NCBI GenBank assembly: GCA_937858715.1 | Contig: CALLZY010000013.1 | Coordinates: forward strand, 1 to 57,224 | DNA: 57,224 bases | Source: an uncultured Chitinophagaceae bacterium | Lineage (GTDB): Bacteria > Bacteroidota > Bacteroidia > Chitinophagales > Chitinophagaceae | Direction: 5' to 3' | Shown here: in pieces, positions 19,599-28,620 of the stretch | Numbering within the stretch: position 1 is the stretch's first letter | Layout of the letters: each line of letters starts with the position of its first letter | Notes under the pieces: model-generated | Seen by the model: only the letters and a program-made list of their open reading frames with translations | The model's database searches: none | Told to the model about the DNA's origin: nothing | Position numbers and translations under genes: made by a program

Positions 19599-20099
19599 AT
19601 GGATACCAGCATTGTTAGTCTTATCATCGCCGTTTTAGCTTTTTTAATTGCCATTGCCGGCTATCTGAAAAAGCCGCAGGCGCAGGAAGGCCCATCAGGA
19701 AATGGCTTTACGGCAACACCCCTGAGATTGCAGGCGTACGAAAGGCTTGTATTGCTCACAGAAAGAATTTCGTTGCCTAACCTGATTAACAGGCTAAACC
19801 AGCCGGGTATTTCAGCCGCTGAAATGAAACTGATACTCACCGAAAATATTAAACAGGAGTTTGAATACAACAGCACCCAGCAATTATATGTAAGCCAGCC
19901 GGCATGGGATGCCGTTCGCAACCTGAAAGAACAAAACATTATGGTGGTGCACCAGGTGGCAACATCACTGCCGCTTGATGCCTCATCTGCCGAACTGAAT
20001 AAAAAAATACTAGAAGTGCTGATGGCCCAGCCCGGCGGTGCATTGCATGAAATGGTGCTGCAATCGCTGAATCATGAAGCAAAGAAGCTGATGAAATAG
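19599..20099 (+). CDS. Membrane-anchored protein of unknown function
   Basis: A 166-residue protein I do not recognise. It begins with one hydrophobic segment ([18 protein letters not shown]), then a soluble, mostly helical part with [16 protein letters not shown] and a Leu-rich C-terminus. The start MDTSIV at 19599 is chosen because the longer open frame begins in the -7 promoter element. It ends 20 bases before the methylmalonyl-CoA mutase gene, so the two are probably one transcript. That gives a hint of a linked role, but no catalytic motif is visible. Confidence 0.8.
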   Translation: MDTSIVSLIIAVLAFLIAIAGYLKKPQAQEGPSGNGFTATPLRLQAYERLVLLTERISLPNLINRLNQPGISAAEMKLILTENIKQEFEYNSTQQLYVSQPAWDAVRNLKEQNIMVVHQVATSLPLDASSAELNKKILEVLMAQPGGALHEMVLQSLNHEAKKLMK

Positions 20100-20119
20100 T
20101 TATATCAAAACATACAACA

Positions 20120-21682
20120 ATGTCTGAAGAAAACAAAAAATTTACCGACTCCGGTATCGAAATCAAACAGGTTTATAACCCGCAGGATATTACAGGTGTA
20201 ATGGATGAGAAACCCGGTGCATGGCCATTTACCCGTGGGGTACAACCTGATATGTATCGTGGAAAGCTGTGGACAATGAGGCAGTATGCAGGTTTCTCTA
20301 CCGCAGAAGAAAGTAATAAACGTTATCACTACCTTTTATCACAAGGAGTAAGCGGCTTAAGTGTGGCTTTCGATCTTCCCACACAAATCGGTTACGACAG
20401 CGACCATCCCCTTGCAGAAGGTGAAGTGGGAAAAGTAGGTGTGGCTGTTGACAGTATTGAAGACATGCAGATTCTCTTCAACGGTATTAAACTGGAAGAA
20501 GTGAGTACCTCCATGACGATTAATGCCACCGGATACATATTGCTGGCATTGTATGTTGCCCTTGCCAAACAGCAGGGTGCCGACCTGAAGAAAATATCAG
20601 GTACGATACAAAATGATATTCTGAAAGAGTATGCTGCGAGAGGTACTTATATCTATCCGCCAAAACCTTCGATGCGCATCATCACTGATATTTTTGAATG
20701 GTGCAGCAAAGAAGTGCCTAAATGGAATACTATCTCCATCTCAGGCTATCACATCCGTGAGGCGGGCAGCACAGCAGTGCAGGAGATAGCCTTTACACTC
20801 AGCAATGGAAAGGCTTACGTAAAAGCTGCCCAGGAAAAAGGGCTTGATATTAATGTATTTGGCAAACGCCTTTCCTTCTTTTTCAACTCACATAACAACA
20901 TGTTTGAAGAAGTGGCCAAGTTCAGGGCGGCACGCCGGATGTGGGCAAAGATTATGAAAGACCTTGGCGCTACAGATCCTAAAGCCATGATGCTGCGCTT
21001 CCACACACAAACCGGCGGCAGCACATTGACCGCTCAGCAACCTCTGAACAACATTTCAAGGGTTACCATTCAAACGATGGCTGCTGTATTGGGTGGCACA
21101 CAATCACTACATACAAACGGATACGATGAGGCACTAAGTCTTCCTACTGAGGAAGCAGCAAGAATAGCCCTCCGTACGCAGCAAATTGTGGCTTTTGAAA
21201 GCGGTGCTACAGATACAGTTGACCCACTTGCAGGCTCTTATTACGTAGAAACCATGACACAACAGGTGGAAGAAGCTGCCTGGAAACTGATGGAAAAGAT
21301 TGATGCTATGGGCGGCAGCGTAACAGCCATTGAACAGGGATTTATCCAAAATGAAATTGCCCGCAGTGCTTACGAGTACCAGCGTAACATTGAGAACAAC
21401 GAAAAAATAATCGTTGGAGTAAACAAGTTCCAGATAAAAGAAGAAGAGCATATGCAGGTGATGAAGATCGATGACAGCATACGGGTTACACAATCGGAAA
21501 AACTTGCAAAAATGCGGGCCAGCCGTGACCAGGCAAAATGTGACCAGTTACTTCAAATTGTCAGCGATAAAGCCACCAGCGGCGAAAACATTATGCCGGC
21601 AGTTGTAGAAGCTGTAGAACATAAATGCACATTGGGAGAGATTGCAGATGTGTTCAGGGAACTGTATGGCGAGTATAAATAG
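20120..21682 (+). CDS. Methylmalonyl-CoA mutase, catalytic (large) subunit
   Basis: A 520-residue TIM-barrel subunit that interconverts methylmalonyl-CoA and succinyl-CoA using adenosylcobalamin. Substrate-recognition sequence [15 protein letters not shown] (Tyr of the methylmalonyl-specific type), [19 protein letters not shown] (Gln and Arg) and SGYHIREAG (His) match this mutase rather than isobutyryl-CoA mutase. The protein ends before the cobalamin-binding DxHxxG domain of single-chain mutases, so that domain must be on a separate chain encoded elsewhere. A strong terminator follows. Confidence 0.93.
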   Translation: MSEENKKFTDSGIEIKQVYNPQDITGVMDEKPGAWPFTRGVQPDMYRGKLWTMRQYAGFSTAEESNKRYHYLLSQGVSGLSVAFDLPTQIGYDSDHPLAEGEVGKVGVAVDSIEDMQILFNGIKLEEVSTSMTINATGYILLALYVALAKQQGADLKKISGTIQNDILKEYAARGTYIYPPKPSMRIITDIFEWCSKEVPKWNTISISGYHIREAGSTAVQEIAFTLSNGKAYVKAAQEKGLDINVFGKRLSFFFNSHNNMFEEVAKFRAARRMWAKIMKDLGATDPKAMMLRFHTQTGGSTLTAQQPLNNISRVTIQTMAAVLGGTQSLHTNGYDEALSLPTEEAARIALRTQQIVAFESGATDTVDPLAGSYYVETMTQQVEEAAWKLMEKIDAMGGSVTAIEQGFIQNEIARSAYEYQRNIENNEKIIVGVNKFQIKEEEHMQVMKIDDSIRVTQSEKLAKMRASRDQAKCDQLLQIVSDKATSGENIMPAVVEAVEHKCTLGEIADVFRELYGEYK

Positions 21683-21699
21683 TTAAGCTTATTGATTTT

Positions 21700-21732
21700 G
21701 AAAGGCACATGATTGTACATGTGCCTTTTTTT
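21700..21732 (+). terminator. Terminator of the mutase gene
   Basis: GGCACATG (21704-21711) pairs with CATGTGCC (21718-21725), followed by a run of seven T residues on the plus strand. Confidence 0.92.
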
Positions 21733-21794
21733 ATTGACCAACGGTTAATCTCACCAAAACAAAATGTGTAGCTTTATTTCATCAAACTCTGAAT

Positions 21795-23336
21795 ATGAAC
21801 AGAATTATCAGCTACGCATTCTCAGCTTTTCTTGCTTTAACAACATCGCTTAATACCAAAGCCCAGGCTCCTTCTTTTATTACTGACAGTCTTGACAGTT
21901 ATATTGAAAGGGGAATGAAGCAGTGGCAAATTCCTGGCCTGGCCATTGCGATTGTAAAAGATGGCAAAGTATTGCTGAGCAAAGGCTATGGTGTAAGGGA
22001 ATTGGGAAAAGAGGACAAAGTGGATGAAAACACACTCTTTATCATTGCCTCGAACAGTAAACTGTTTACCGGCACTGCATTGGCCAAAGCTGAATATGAT
22101 AAGAAATTGTCGCTGAACGATAAGGTAACTAAATACATTCCCTGGTTCCGTTTATACGATAGCAACTCCACCCGGCTCGTCAATATCCGTGATATGCTCA
22201 GCCACCGGATTGGCACCAAAACCTTCCAGGGCGACTTTACTTTCTGGGATTCCAACCTGCCCAAAGATTCTATCCTGTGGAGAATGCGTTACCTGAAACC
22301 TTCCGGCGAGTTCAGGCAGGATTATGGCTACTGCAACTCGGCATTCCTTGTAGCCGGGCAGGTATTGGAAAAGGCAACAGGCTTAAGCTGGGAAAAATAT
22401 GTAGAAGAAAATATTCTTTCTCCTCTCAACATGAGCAATACGTACATGGTAACTGCTGGCATTGACCAGCGAAATAATGTGGCTTCTCCACATAACAACC
22501 TGTACACTTCTATTACAAAAATCCCATTTGACAAAGTTGATAATCTTGGTCCTGCCACCAGTATGGTAAGCAATGTTAAAGACCTTACACACTGGCTGAT
22601 GTTACAATTAGACAGCGGCAAATACGATGGCAAACAGATACTTCCCTGGGCTGTTTTGCAAAAAACAAGGGACATAAATATCATGACCGGAAGCCGCAAG
22701 TCACCCTACTATCCTACGCATTTCAGAGGTTATGGCCTGGGTGTATATTCGACTGATTATAATGGCAAACAGGTGTACTGGCATACCGGCGGGGCATTCG
22801 GGCATGTTACGAATGTTTGCTTTGTACCGGAAGAAAAACTTGGAATTACGATTCTCACCAATAACGATAATCAGAACTTCTTTGAAGCATTACGTTACCA
22901 GATACTTGACGCTTATCTTGGCGTTGCTTACACAGACAGAAGTAGATTTCAGCTAGGCTTCTTTGAAAGAGGAAAAAAAGAAGCAGACGAAACACAAGCA
23001 GCCTATAAGAACAGGGCTGATAAAAAGAATTCGCCTGAAATCAGCCTTGATGAATTTACCGGGAATTACTATAACACTGTTTATGGAAAGATAACTGTAA
23101 GTAAAAGCGGTAAAATGCTGATCTGCCGGTTTGAACATCATCCTGATTTAATCGGCTACATGGATTACATGGACAATAACGAATTCAGAATGACTTATTC
23201 CAATATCGGTTATGGAATTGTACCAGCAAAGTTTACTGTGAAAGAAGGAAAAGCAGTCAGCATTGAAATAAGTGTAAATGATTTCGTAGAAAGCGATGCA
23301 TACCTTTTTGTAAAAAGCGAATCAGTGATATACTAG
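21795..23336 (+). CDS. Secreted serine hydrolase, beta-lactamase/D-Ala-D-Ala peptidase family
   Basis: A 513-residue exported hydrolase with a signal peptide (cut near TKAQ). It has the class C-like active-site motifs: SNSK (Ser86, Lys89), YCN (Tyr179, Asn181) and HTGG in place of KTG. A DUF3471 domain follows from about residue 425 (FTGNYYNTVYGKI). Such proteins include esterases, D-aminopeptidases and cell-wall peptidases; true beta-lactamase activity cannot be inferred. It has its own terminator. Confidence 0.92.
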   Translation: MNRIISYAFSAFLALTTSLNTKAQAPSFITDSLDSYIERGMKQWQIPGLAIAIVKDGKVLLSKGYGVRELGKEDKVDENTLFIIASNSKLFTGTALAKAEYDKKLSLNDKVTKYIPWFRLYDSNSTRLVNIRDMLSHRIGTKTFQGDFTFWDSNLPKDSILWRMRYLKPSGEFRQDYGYCNSAFLVAGQVLEKATGLSWEKYVEENILSPLNMSNTYMVTAGIDQRNNVASPHNNLYTSITKIPFDKVDNLGPATSMVSNVKDLTHWLMLQLDSGKYDGKQILPWAVLQKTRDINIMTGSRKSPYYPTHFRGYGLGVYSTDYNGKQVYWHTGGAFGHVTNVCFVPEEKLGITILTNNDNQNFFEALRYQILDAYLGVAYTDRSRFQLGFFERGKKEADETQAAYKNRADKKNSPEISLDEFTGNYYNTVYGKITVSKSGKMLICRFEHHPDLIGYMDYMDNNEFRMTYSNIGYGIVPAKFTVKEGKAVSIEISVNDFVESDAYLFVKSESVIY

Positions 23337-23344
23337 CAAAAAAG

Positions 23345-23365
23345 AAGCCCGGCTAAGCCGGGCTT
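23345..23365. terminator. Bidirectional terminator after the serine hydrolase
   Basis: AAGCCCGGC (23345-23353) pairs with GCCGGGCTT (23357-23365) around TAA. A-rich sequence on the left gives a T-run on the minus strand; the plus side has a weaker T tract. It lies between convergent genes. Confidence 0.85.
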
Positions 23366-23389
23366 TAATGTTTAAGGGGTACTTACTAT

Positions 23390-23776
23390 TCACATCCATT
23401 TAGCCAAAAACTCTTTGAAGTCATCCCTGAGCTCCTTCATGACTTTTTCTATGCCTTCATAACGTTCATGCAATTCCAGTTTTTCGCCCAGCATTTCACC
23501 ATCTGGCTGACCATTAATTTCCTTAGTTTCTTTGGCCAGTTTGCTGACATATATGTTTACATCATGTTTTAATTCATCTATATTATTACGTTGCAGAATG
23601 AACTGGTTTTGAAAGTGTTCAATATCCTGACTGGCTTCAAATGAAGATTTTTTTGAAGCCACTTCTGTAAGCCTTGCCTCCATCATCTTTATTTCATCCT
23701 TATAAAAGATCAGGCCGTTCACCCAAATGGTGTGATCGGTGCCAATCCGGTTTACAGGTGTGTAGCTCATAGTCAT
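23390..23776 (-). CDS. Small helical coiled-coil protein of unknown function
   Basis: A 128-residue protein I do not recognise. It has no signal peptide. After an N-terminal part with TIWVNGLIFYKDEI it is mainly charged amphipathic helix with spaced Leu/Ile and abundant Glu/Lys, suggesting coiled coil. ATG at 23776 (MTMSY) or 23770 (MSYTP) could be the start. It is convergent with the serine hydrolase gene and upstream of nothing obvious. Confidence 0.7.
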   Translation of the reverse strand: MTMSYTPVNRIGTDHTIWVNGLIFYKDEIKMMEARLTEVASKKSSFEASQDIEHFQNQFILQRNNIDELKHDVNIYVSKLAKETKEINGQPDGEMLGEKLELHERYEGIEKVMKELRDDFKEFLAKWM

Positions 23777-23963
23777 AAGTTTTAACCGAAATTATCATCT
23801 GTAATAAGCTTTACACCTGACGATGGTCAGAAATGGGTATGAGAGATTTCATTCAAAAAAATGATAAACACTCAGAGTTCACTATAAACCAATATAAAAA
23901 ACTATTGTATGTAAGTTGAGTTACACAACTATTTACGGAACAGTCTGTATTTCGATAAACAGG

Positions 23964-25607
23964 CTATTTTTTCCATCCGTCTTTAAGTGTAACAGTCCTG
24001 TTGAATACCATTTTATCAGAAGGAGATTCTTTGTCAAGACAGTAATATCCTTTTCTTAAAAACTGAAAACGGTCATTTACAGCAGCATTTTTCAGTGATG
24101 GTTCTGCGTGGCCTGTAACCAATTTCAAACTTCCCGGGTTCAGGTATTCTTTAAAATCACCCTCCTCGCTTGACGGATCCTCTACCCTGAACAACCTGTC
24201 GTATTCCCTGACCACCACTTCTATCGAATCGTCTGCGTTTACCCAATGCAGTGTTCCCTTCACATGAATACCTGAAGTATCTGAACCACTTTTACTTTCT
24301 GGGAAATATGTACACAGCAATTCGGTAACGTTTCCTGCGTCATCTTTCACCATTTCATCGCACCGGATGATGTAAGCCGATTTCAGCCGGACCATTTGCC
24401 CCGGTGCCAGCCTGAAATATTTCTTAGGCGGGTTCTGCATGAAATCATCTCTTTCAATAAACAGGTGTTTTCCAAAAGAAATATTTCTTACGCCACCATT
24501 GACATCTTCAGGATTGTTCTCTGTTTGCAATTGTTCGCCGCCGCCTTCATAATTAGTTAATGTTATTCTTATCGGATCGAAAACGACCATCCGGCGCAGG
24601 GCAACCTTGTTCAGATGTTCTCTGGCGCAAAATTCGAGCAGTCCTACATCTACGATATTATCCCGCTTTGCAATGCCTATACGGTCGCAAAAATCACGGA
24701 TGCTCTCAGGTGTATATCCACGGCGGCGGAGACCGCTGATAGTAGGCATACGGGGATCATCCCATCCTTCTACGTATTTCTCATTAACTAACTGCAACAG
24801 TTTCCTTTTACTGGTTACAGTGTAATTAATATTCCTTCTTGCAAATTCATATTGGTGAGACGGAAATATCTCCAGCTTTTCAATCAGCCAGTCATAAAGC
24901 TCTCTGTGAGGAATGAATTCCATTGTGCAAATAGAGTGTGTGATATTTTCAATGGAATCACTCTGTCCGTGGGCAAAATCATACATCGGGTAAATACACC
25001 AGTCATCACCCGTACGGTGGTGATGGGCATGTTTGATCCTGTATAAAATCGGATCCCGCATCAGCATATTGATATGCGCCATATCAATCTTTGCCCTTAG
25101 GGTTTTGCTTCCGTCGGGAAACTCACCATTTTTCATCCCTTCAAACAATCGCTTATTCTCTTCAATAGTTCGTTCCCTGTAAGGACTGTTCTTTCCTGGT
25201 TCAGTGGGTGTACCTTTCATGGCAGCAATGTCTTCACTGGTGCTGTCATCCACATAAGCAAGGCCCTTATCAATCAATTTATGTGCAAACTGGTACAACT
25301 CGCCAAAATAATCACTGGCATACAGTTCATTCTTCCATTCGAAGCCGAGCCACTTAATATCCTCTTTAATACTGTCAACATATTCAGTTTCTTCAGTAAC
25401 AGGATTGGTGTCGTCAAAACGAAGATTTGTATATCCCGGGTAAGTTTTGGTAAGGCCAAAATTGAGGCAGATGCTGCTGGCATGACCAATATGGAGGTAT
25501 CCATTAGGTTCGGGGGGGAACCTGGTGATAATACTTTTATACTTACCGCCTTTTAAGTCTTCTTCAATAATCTCCTCGATAAAATTCAAACTGCGTTCTT
25601 CTGACAT
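23964..25607 (-). CDS. glnS: Glutamine-tRNA ligase
   Basis: A 547-residue class I aminoacyl-tRNA synthetase that charges tRNA-Gln. The HIGH motif is in PNGYLHIGHASS (His39, Gly41), and the KMSKS counterpart is TSKRKL near residue 259. FDDTNPVTEETEYVDSI and WGLR-type GLRRRGYTPESIRDFC blocks match GlnRS rather than bacterial GluRS. C-terminal beta-barrel anticodon domains follow. Size is normal. Confidence 0.97.
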   Translation of the reverse strand: MSEERSLNFIEEIIEEDLKGGKYKSIITRFPPEPNGYLHIGHASSICLNFGLTKTYPGYTNLRFDDTNPVTEETEYVDSIKEDIKWLGFEWKNELYASDYFGELYQFAHKLIDKGLAYVDDSTSEDIAAMKGTPTEPGKNSPYRERTIEENKRLFEGMKNGEFPDGSKTLRAKIDMAHINMLMRDPILYRIKHAHHHRTGDDWCIYPMYDFAHGQSDSIENITHSICTMEFIPHRELYDWLIEKLEIFPSHQYEFARRNINYTVTSKRKLLQLVNEKYVEGWDDPRMPTISGLRRRGYTPESIRDFCDRIGIAKRDNIVDVGLLEFCAREHLNKVALRRMVVFDPIRITLTNYEGGGEQLQTENNPEDVNGGVRNISFGKHLFIERDDFMQNPPKKYFRLAPGQMVRLKSAYIIRCDEMVKDDAGNVTELLCTYFPESKSGSDTSGIHVKGTLHWVNADDSIEVVVREYDRLFRVEDPSSEEGDFKEYLNPGSLKLVTGHAEPSLKNAAVNDRFQFLRKGYYCLDKESPSDKMVFNRTVTLKDGWKK

Positions 25608-25690
25608 ATCATACTATTTTTATACGTTTCGGTCTGCGAATTTACGAAATTGAAGGCTACTTTACCTGACTCTATTGGCCGTCCGGCAAC

Positions 25691-25712
25691 AAAAAAGCCC
25701 CTTGCGGGGCTT
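25691..25712 (-). terminator. Terminator between the secreted unknown and glnS
   Basis: AAGCCCC (25695-25701) pairs with GGGGCTT (25706-25712). On the minus strand it is followed by TTTTTT. It ends the gene at 25735-26568. Confidence 0.9.
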
Positions 25713-25734
25713 GAATCTCTTTTTTTAATCGCAA

Positions 25735-26568
25735 CTATTTGTAAGCTGTCCAAATCCTGCTTTCCATATTAAACAACCAGTACATACCGTTAGTGTAAGC
25801 AAAGTTGAATGTACTTTCTACGGTTGCTTCTTCCGGCAGTTCCATTGACCTGATCAGAAATCCGTTACTCATGTCATATAGTTCAATTGTTCTGTCTGTA
25901 ACATTTACAAAACCCAGTTCTGCCCCCTTAATACCTGTGTAAACAACAGTGGTGGTGTTATGATCTGCGGATGGTTCAGTTTCGTCTTCTTCATCTGACA
26001 CCCCATCAGCCTTTTTTCTGCCCCAGTGTATAACAACAGTTTTTTCCTCTTCTGCAGTTTTTCCGTTATAGACATACACCTGGCTGCCATACACAAAAAG
26101 GACTTTCTGTGTTAAAGGGACAAATGCACCCACACTCTGCCCGTCAGGCTGGTTCTGCCCTTCTTTGTCGGTTGTTGTGTTAAGCAACATTCCTTTGGAA
26201 TCAAGTTTATATGAAAACCATCCATTGTCACCATACGCATTGCCCTGAATCACCTTCTTAGCCGGATTATACCAAAGTCCCCGCACATCCATTTGGGTGG
26301 TGTGGTCATCTTCTGAAAGCCGTTGACCCTTAGCATCAAATACACATAGCGGATACCCCAGGTTTCCAGCCATTGCAGCATAATACTTTTTTTGAACCGG
26401 ATGCCAAACCACAGAAGCTCCTCTGGTACCCGGCATATCATCTTCAGATGTCAATGCCATTTCAAGAGTCATTACTTCTTTTAATTTCTTGGAGGGCAAC
26501 CCGTTTTTTTGGCTAAACGCATTTACCGAAAAAGCAAATAAGGCTGTTACTAAGAGGATTTTCTTCAT
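25735..26568 (-). CDS. Secreted protein of unknown function
   Basis: A 277-residue exported protein with a clear signal peptide (MKKILLVTALFAFSVNAFSQ). The mature part is rich in short beta-strand units such as HPVQKKYYAAMAGN and YVYNGKT, with a repeated pattern of aromatic and Asp/Gly residues that could form a small beta-propeller. An acidic stretch (SDEEDETEPS) lies in the middle. I recognise no family motif. Confidence 0.8.
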   Translation of the reverse strand: MKKILLVTALFAFSVNAFSQKNGLPSKKLKEVMTLEMALTSEDDMPGTRGASVVWHPVQKKYYAAMAGNLGYPLCVFDAKGQRLSEDDHTTQMDVRGLWYNPAKKVIQGNAYGDNGWFSYKLDSKGMLLNTTTDKEGQNQPDGQSVGAFVPLTQKVLFVYGSQVYVYNGKTAEEEKTVVIHWGRKKADGVSDEEDETEPSADHNTTTVVYTGIKGAELGFVNVTDRTIELYDMSNGFLIRSMELPEEATVESTFNFAYTNGMYWLFNMESRIWTAYK

Positions 26569-26690
26569 AAATGTTTTTTTTGAAAATTAGAGAAATTTAT
26601 AAAACTCAATATCAGTGTCACTGGGTATTTTTCAGCCCAAGAGAATTTTTTAACCATTTTACTTATTTTTATCCATCAAAAACCAGTAAT

Positions 26691-26843
26691 ATGTCTTTGT
26701 TAAATCAAAACAGCAAAAAAGATAAGAAGAAAGGTGATAAAAAAGGCAAGTCCCAATCCGGCCAGGGTTCCAAGCATACACAAAAGCCGTCAACAGGTTT
26801 TATAAGTAAACAGCAAAACACCGGCTCACAACGGGGAAGTTAA
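26691..26843 (+). CDS. Tiny lysine-rich protein
   Basis: A 50-residue protein with no hydrophobic segment. It begins MSLLNQNSKKDKKKGDKKGK and is rich in Lys, Ser, Gln and Gly, giving a highly basic and probably disordered chain. ATG at 26691 is chosen because upstream codons in the frame look non-coding. It overlaps the 3' end of the convergent transglutaminase-like gene by 18 bases. A nucleic-acid-binding role is possible from charge alone; I cannot name a family. Confidence 0.6.
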   Translation: MSLLNQNSKKDKKKGDKKGKSQSGQGSKHTQKPSTGFISKQQNTGSQRGS

Positions 26844-27842
26844 TCTGTCATTTTTCTCCCGGATATTTAATTTGTAACGAAGGAGTAAATCATCATTGTA
26901 TATGAGATACAGCCATTTTGTGTCTGTGTTTGTTGCAATATAAATGTATCGGGAGACTTGTCTCCCTTCTTTAATGCCACCAGTTTCGGCTGGCCGTAAG
27001 AAAACAGAAGATTTTGCCTGGGTATATAAAGTGGTATCGGCATTCAAATCAGGAGAAATCGTCCTTCCGGAAACCAGTTTAGATTCTAATTTCAATGAAA
27101 CAGTATCACCTTTATTTGCCTCAATAATTCCCCGTTCCGGAAACAGCGAAGTAATTGTGTATTTAGAAAATGATTTTTGCTTATAAGGAGAATAACTGTA
27201 CTCATCGGGAACATAATCAACTGGTAACAATAACCATCTAGGATCATCTGGATAATGGTCTTTAATGAATTGTTCCGGCGTAGTGAGAAAATACCTGCTG
27301 TCAAATTCTCTTACAAACTCACCCCCTGCCCTGGTGATATAACCGCTTGCCCAGGTAGCATCCACAAGGTGCCAGGCGCTGTCGATCCACACAGCATTCC
27401 AGTAGTGGTTAACACCAAATTTTGATTTCGGTTTGTTATTATCCGTTCTGGCATATCCCCATATTATCTCACAACGAATATTTGCATAATCGCAAAGCGT
27501 TTTGAACAGCCTTGTGTACCCATCACAAACAGCCAGCCTGCTGCGTAATACATCTTCAGCAACTCTTTCATTCAGCGGTTTCAATGGTTCATCATCCGCA
27601 AAGACAGAAACATTCTGGCTGTTGCTAACTGGTTTTCCAGGGTGTTTGCCTGAAAAAATTGTTTTCCCCTTTGGCTTGGTTCTGTAAGAAATATTATCAG
27701 TAACCCACCTGAAAAGAACAGAGACCTTCTCTTTGTCTGTTTTGCATTTCTCTACCAGTTTTTTTGATAGTTCAGAAGGGATTTCCTGCGCTTGCAGCCA
27801 TGCTGGAACTAAAAAGGATACTATGATAAGACAACATATCAT
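26826..27842 (-). CDS. Secreted transglutaminase-like cysteine protein
   Basis: A 338-residue exported protein with a short signal peptide (cut near LQAQE). The transglutaminase/peptidase fold triad is visible: Cys106 in AVCDGYTRLF, His146 in FGVNHYWNAVW and Asp161 in LVDATWASG. The C-terminal third is beta-rich. Family members are usually proteases or amidases rather than cross-linking enzymes. Its 3' end overlaps the tiny lysine-rich gene on the other strand by 18 bases. Confidence 0.88.
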   Translation of the reverse strand: MICCLIIVSFLVPAWLQAQEIPSELSKKLVEKCKTDKEKVSVLFRWVTDNISYRTKPKGKTIFSGKHPGKPVSNSQNVSVFADDEPLKPLNERVAEDVLRSRLAVCDGYTRLFKTLCDYANIRCEIIWGYARTDNNKPKSKFGVNHYWNAVWIDSAWHLVDATWASGYITRAGGEFVREFDSRYFLTTPEQFIKDHYPDDPRWLLLPVDYVPDEYSYSPYKQKSFSKYTITSLFPERGIIEANKGDTVSLKLESKLVSGRTISPDLNADTTLYTQAKSSVFLRPAETGGIKEGRQVSRYIYIATNTDTKWLYLIYNDDLLLRYKLNIREKNDRLTSPL

Positions 27843-27854
27843 ATCCTAATTTAC

Positions 27855-27890
27855 AAAAAAAGGGAGAATTTTACGGTTTTTGCCTCTCCC
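27855..27890 (-). terminator. Probable terminator of the YggS-type gene
   Basis: On the minus strand GGGAGA (27890-27885) can pair with TCTCCC (27867-27862), followed by seven T residues. The hairpin overlaps the gene's stop codon. The stem is only 6 bp with a long loop. Confidence 0.5.
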
Positions 27891-28545
27891 CAAAAAGTAA
27901 AGAACCAATACGAACCATATTGCTGCCCTCTTCAACAGCTATTTGGTAATCGCTGCTCATGCCCATAGAGAGGGTTTGAAGTTTGAGGTTTAAGGTTTGA
28001 GGTAAACTGTACTTTTCAAAAATACTTTTCAGACTTTTGAATTCATTTCTGATTAGGTTTTTATCATCAGTGAAAGAAGCCATACCCATGAGTCCCGTAA
28101 TTTGGATATTGGAAAACTGGTTAATTAGTGTACTACGCCATAAGTTCTCCAGTTCTGTTTCATCCAGCCCAAATTTGGTTTCTTCCTTAGCAATATAAAC
28201 CTGCAGCAGGCATCTGATTATCCGGTTTTTCTTTGCAGCCTGCTTATTTATTTCCAGCAGAAGTTTGAGGCTATCAACACCATGAATAAGGTGCACAAAA
28301 GGAGCAATGTATTTCACTTTATTGCTTTGTAAATGCCCGATAAAATGCCAGCGGATATCTTTCGGCAGTGCCTCGGCTTTCTCTGCCAGTTCCTGCACAT
28401 AGTTTTCGCCAAAATCTCTGTGCCCGAGATTGTACAATTCGAAAATATCCTCAACGGGCTTGGTTTTAGATACGGCAACAAGGGTTACTCCTTTTGAATC
28501 CAGTTCTGATTTTATTCGCTGATATACTTCTTTGTTTACTGCCAT
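27871..28545 (-). CDS. PLP homeostasis protein, YggS/PLPBP family
   Basis: A 224-residue fold-type III PLP-binding protein without known enzymatic turnover, which buffers pyridoxal phosphate. The PLP Lys is Lys27 in VAVSKTKP; HFIGHLQSNK, GLMGMASF and LSMGMSSDY are family hallmarks. Start ATG 28545 (MAVNKEVY) follows a -7 element by five bases. Just before LSMGMSSDY the DNA holds four 7-bp tandem repeats (27973-28000), encoding PQTLNLKLQT, which looks like an in-frame insertion. Confidence 0.94.
   Translation of the reverse strand: MAVNKEVYQRIKSELDSKGVTLVAVSKTKPVEDIFELYNLGHRDFGENYVQELAEKAEALPKDIRWHFIGHLQSNKVKYIAPFVHLIHGVDSLKLLLEINKQAAKKNRIIRCLLQVYIAKEETKFGLDETELENLWRSTLINQFSNIQITGLMGMASFTDDKNLIRNEFKSLKSIFEKYSLPQTLNLKLQTLSMGMSSDYQIAVEEGSNMVRIGSLLFGERQKP
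27973..28000. repeat. 7-bp tandem repeat inside the YggS-type gene
   Basis: Four adjoining heptamers on the plus strand: GGTTTGA, AGTTTGA, GGTTTAA, GGTTTGA. They lie within the coding sequence just before the conserved LSMGMS block. Confidence 0.85.
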
Positions 28546-28549
28546 GGTG

Positions 28550-28557
28550 CAAAAATA
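28550..28557 (-). promoter_or_regulatory. -7 element of the YggS-type gene
   Basis: The minus strand reads TATTTTTG (28557-28550), only four bases from the ATG at 28545. If used, the mRNA is nearly leaderless. Confidence 0.5.
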
Positions 28558-28620
28558 AAATGCGAAGTTGTACACCCCGCATTTATTATCATTTTAGAAA
28601 ATCTATCTGAAGTTTTCTGC

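Noticed and set aside
21795-23336. True beta-lactamase (antibiotic resistance)
   Set aside because: It has the general serine-hydrolase motifs and a DUF3471 tail; many such proteins are esterases or peptidases, and nothing points to beta-lactam hydrolysis.
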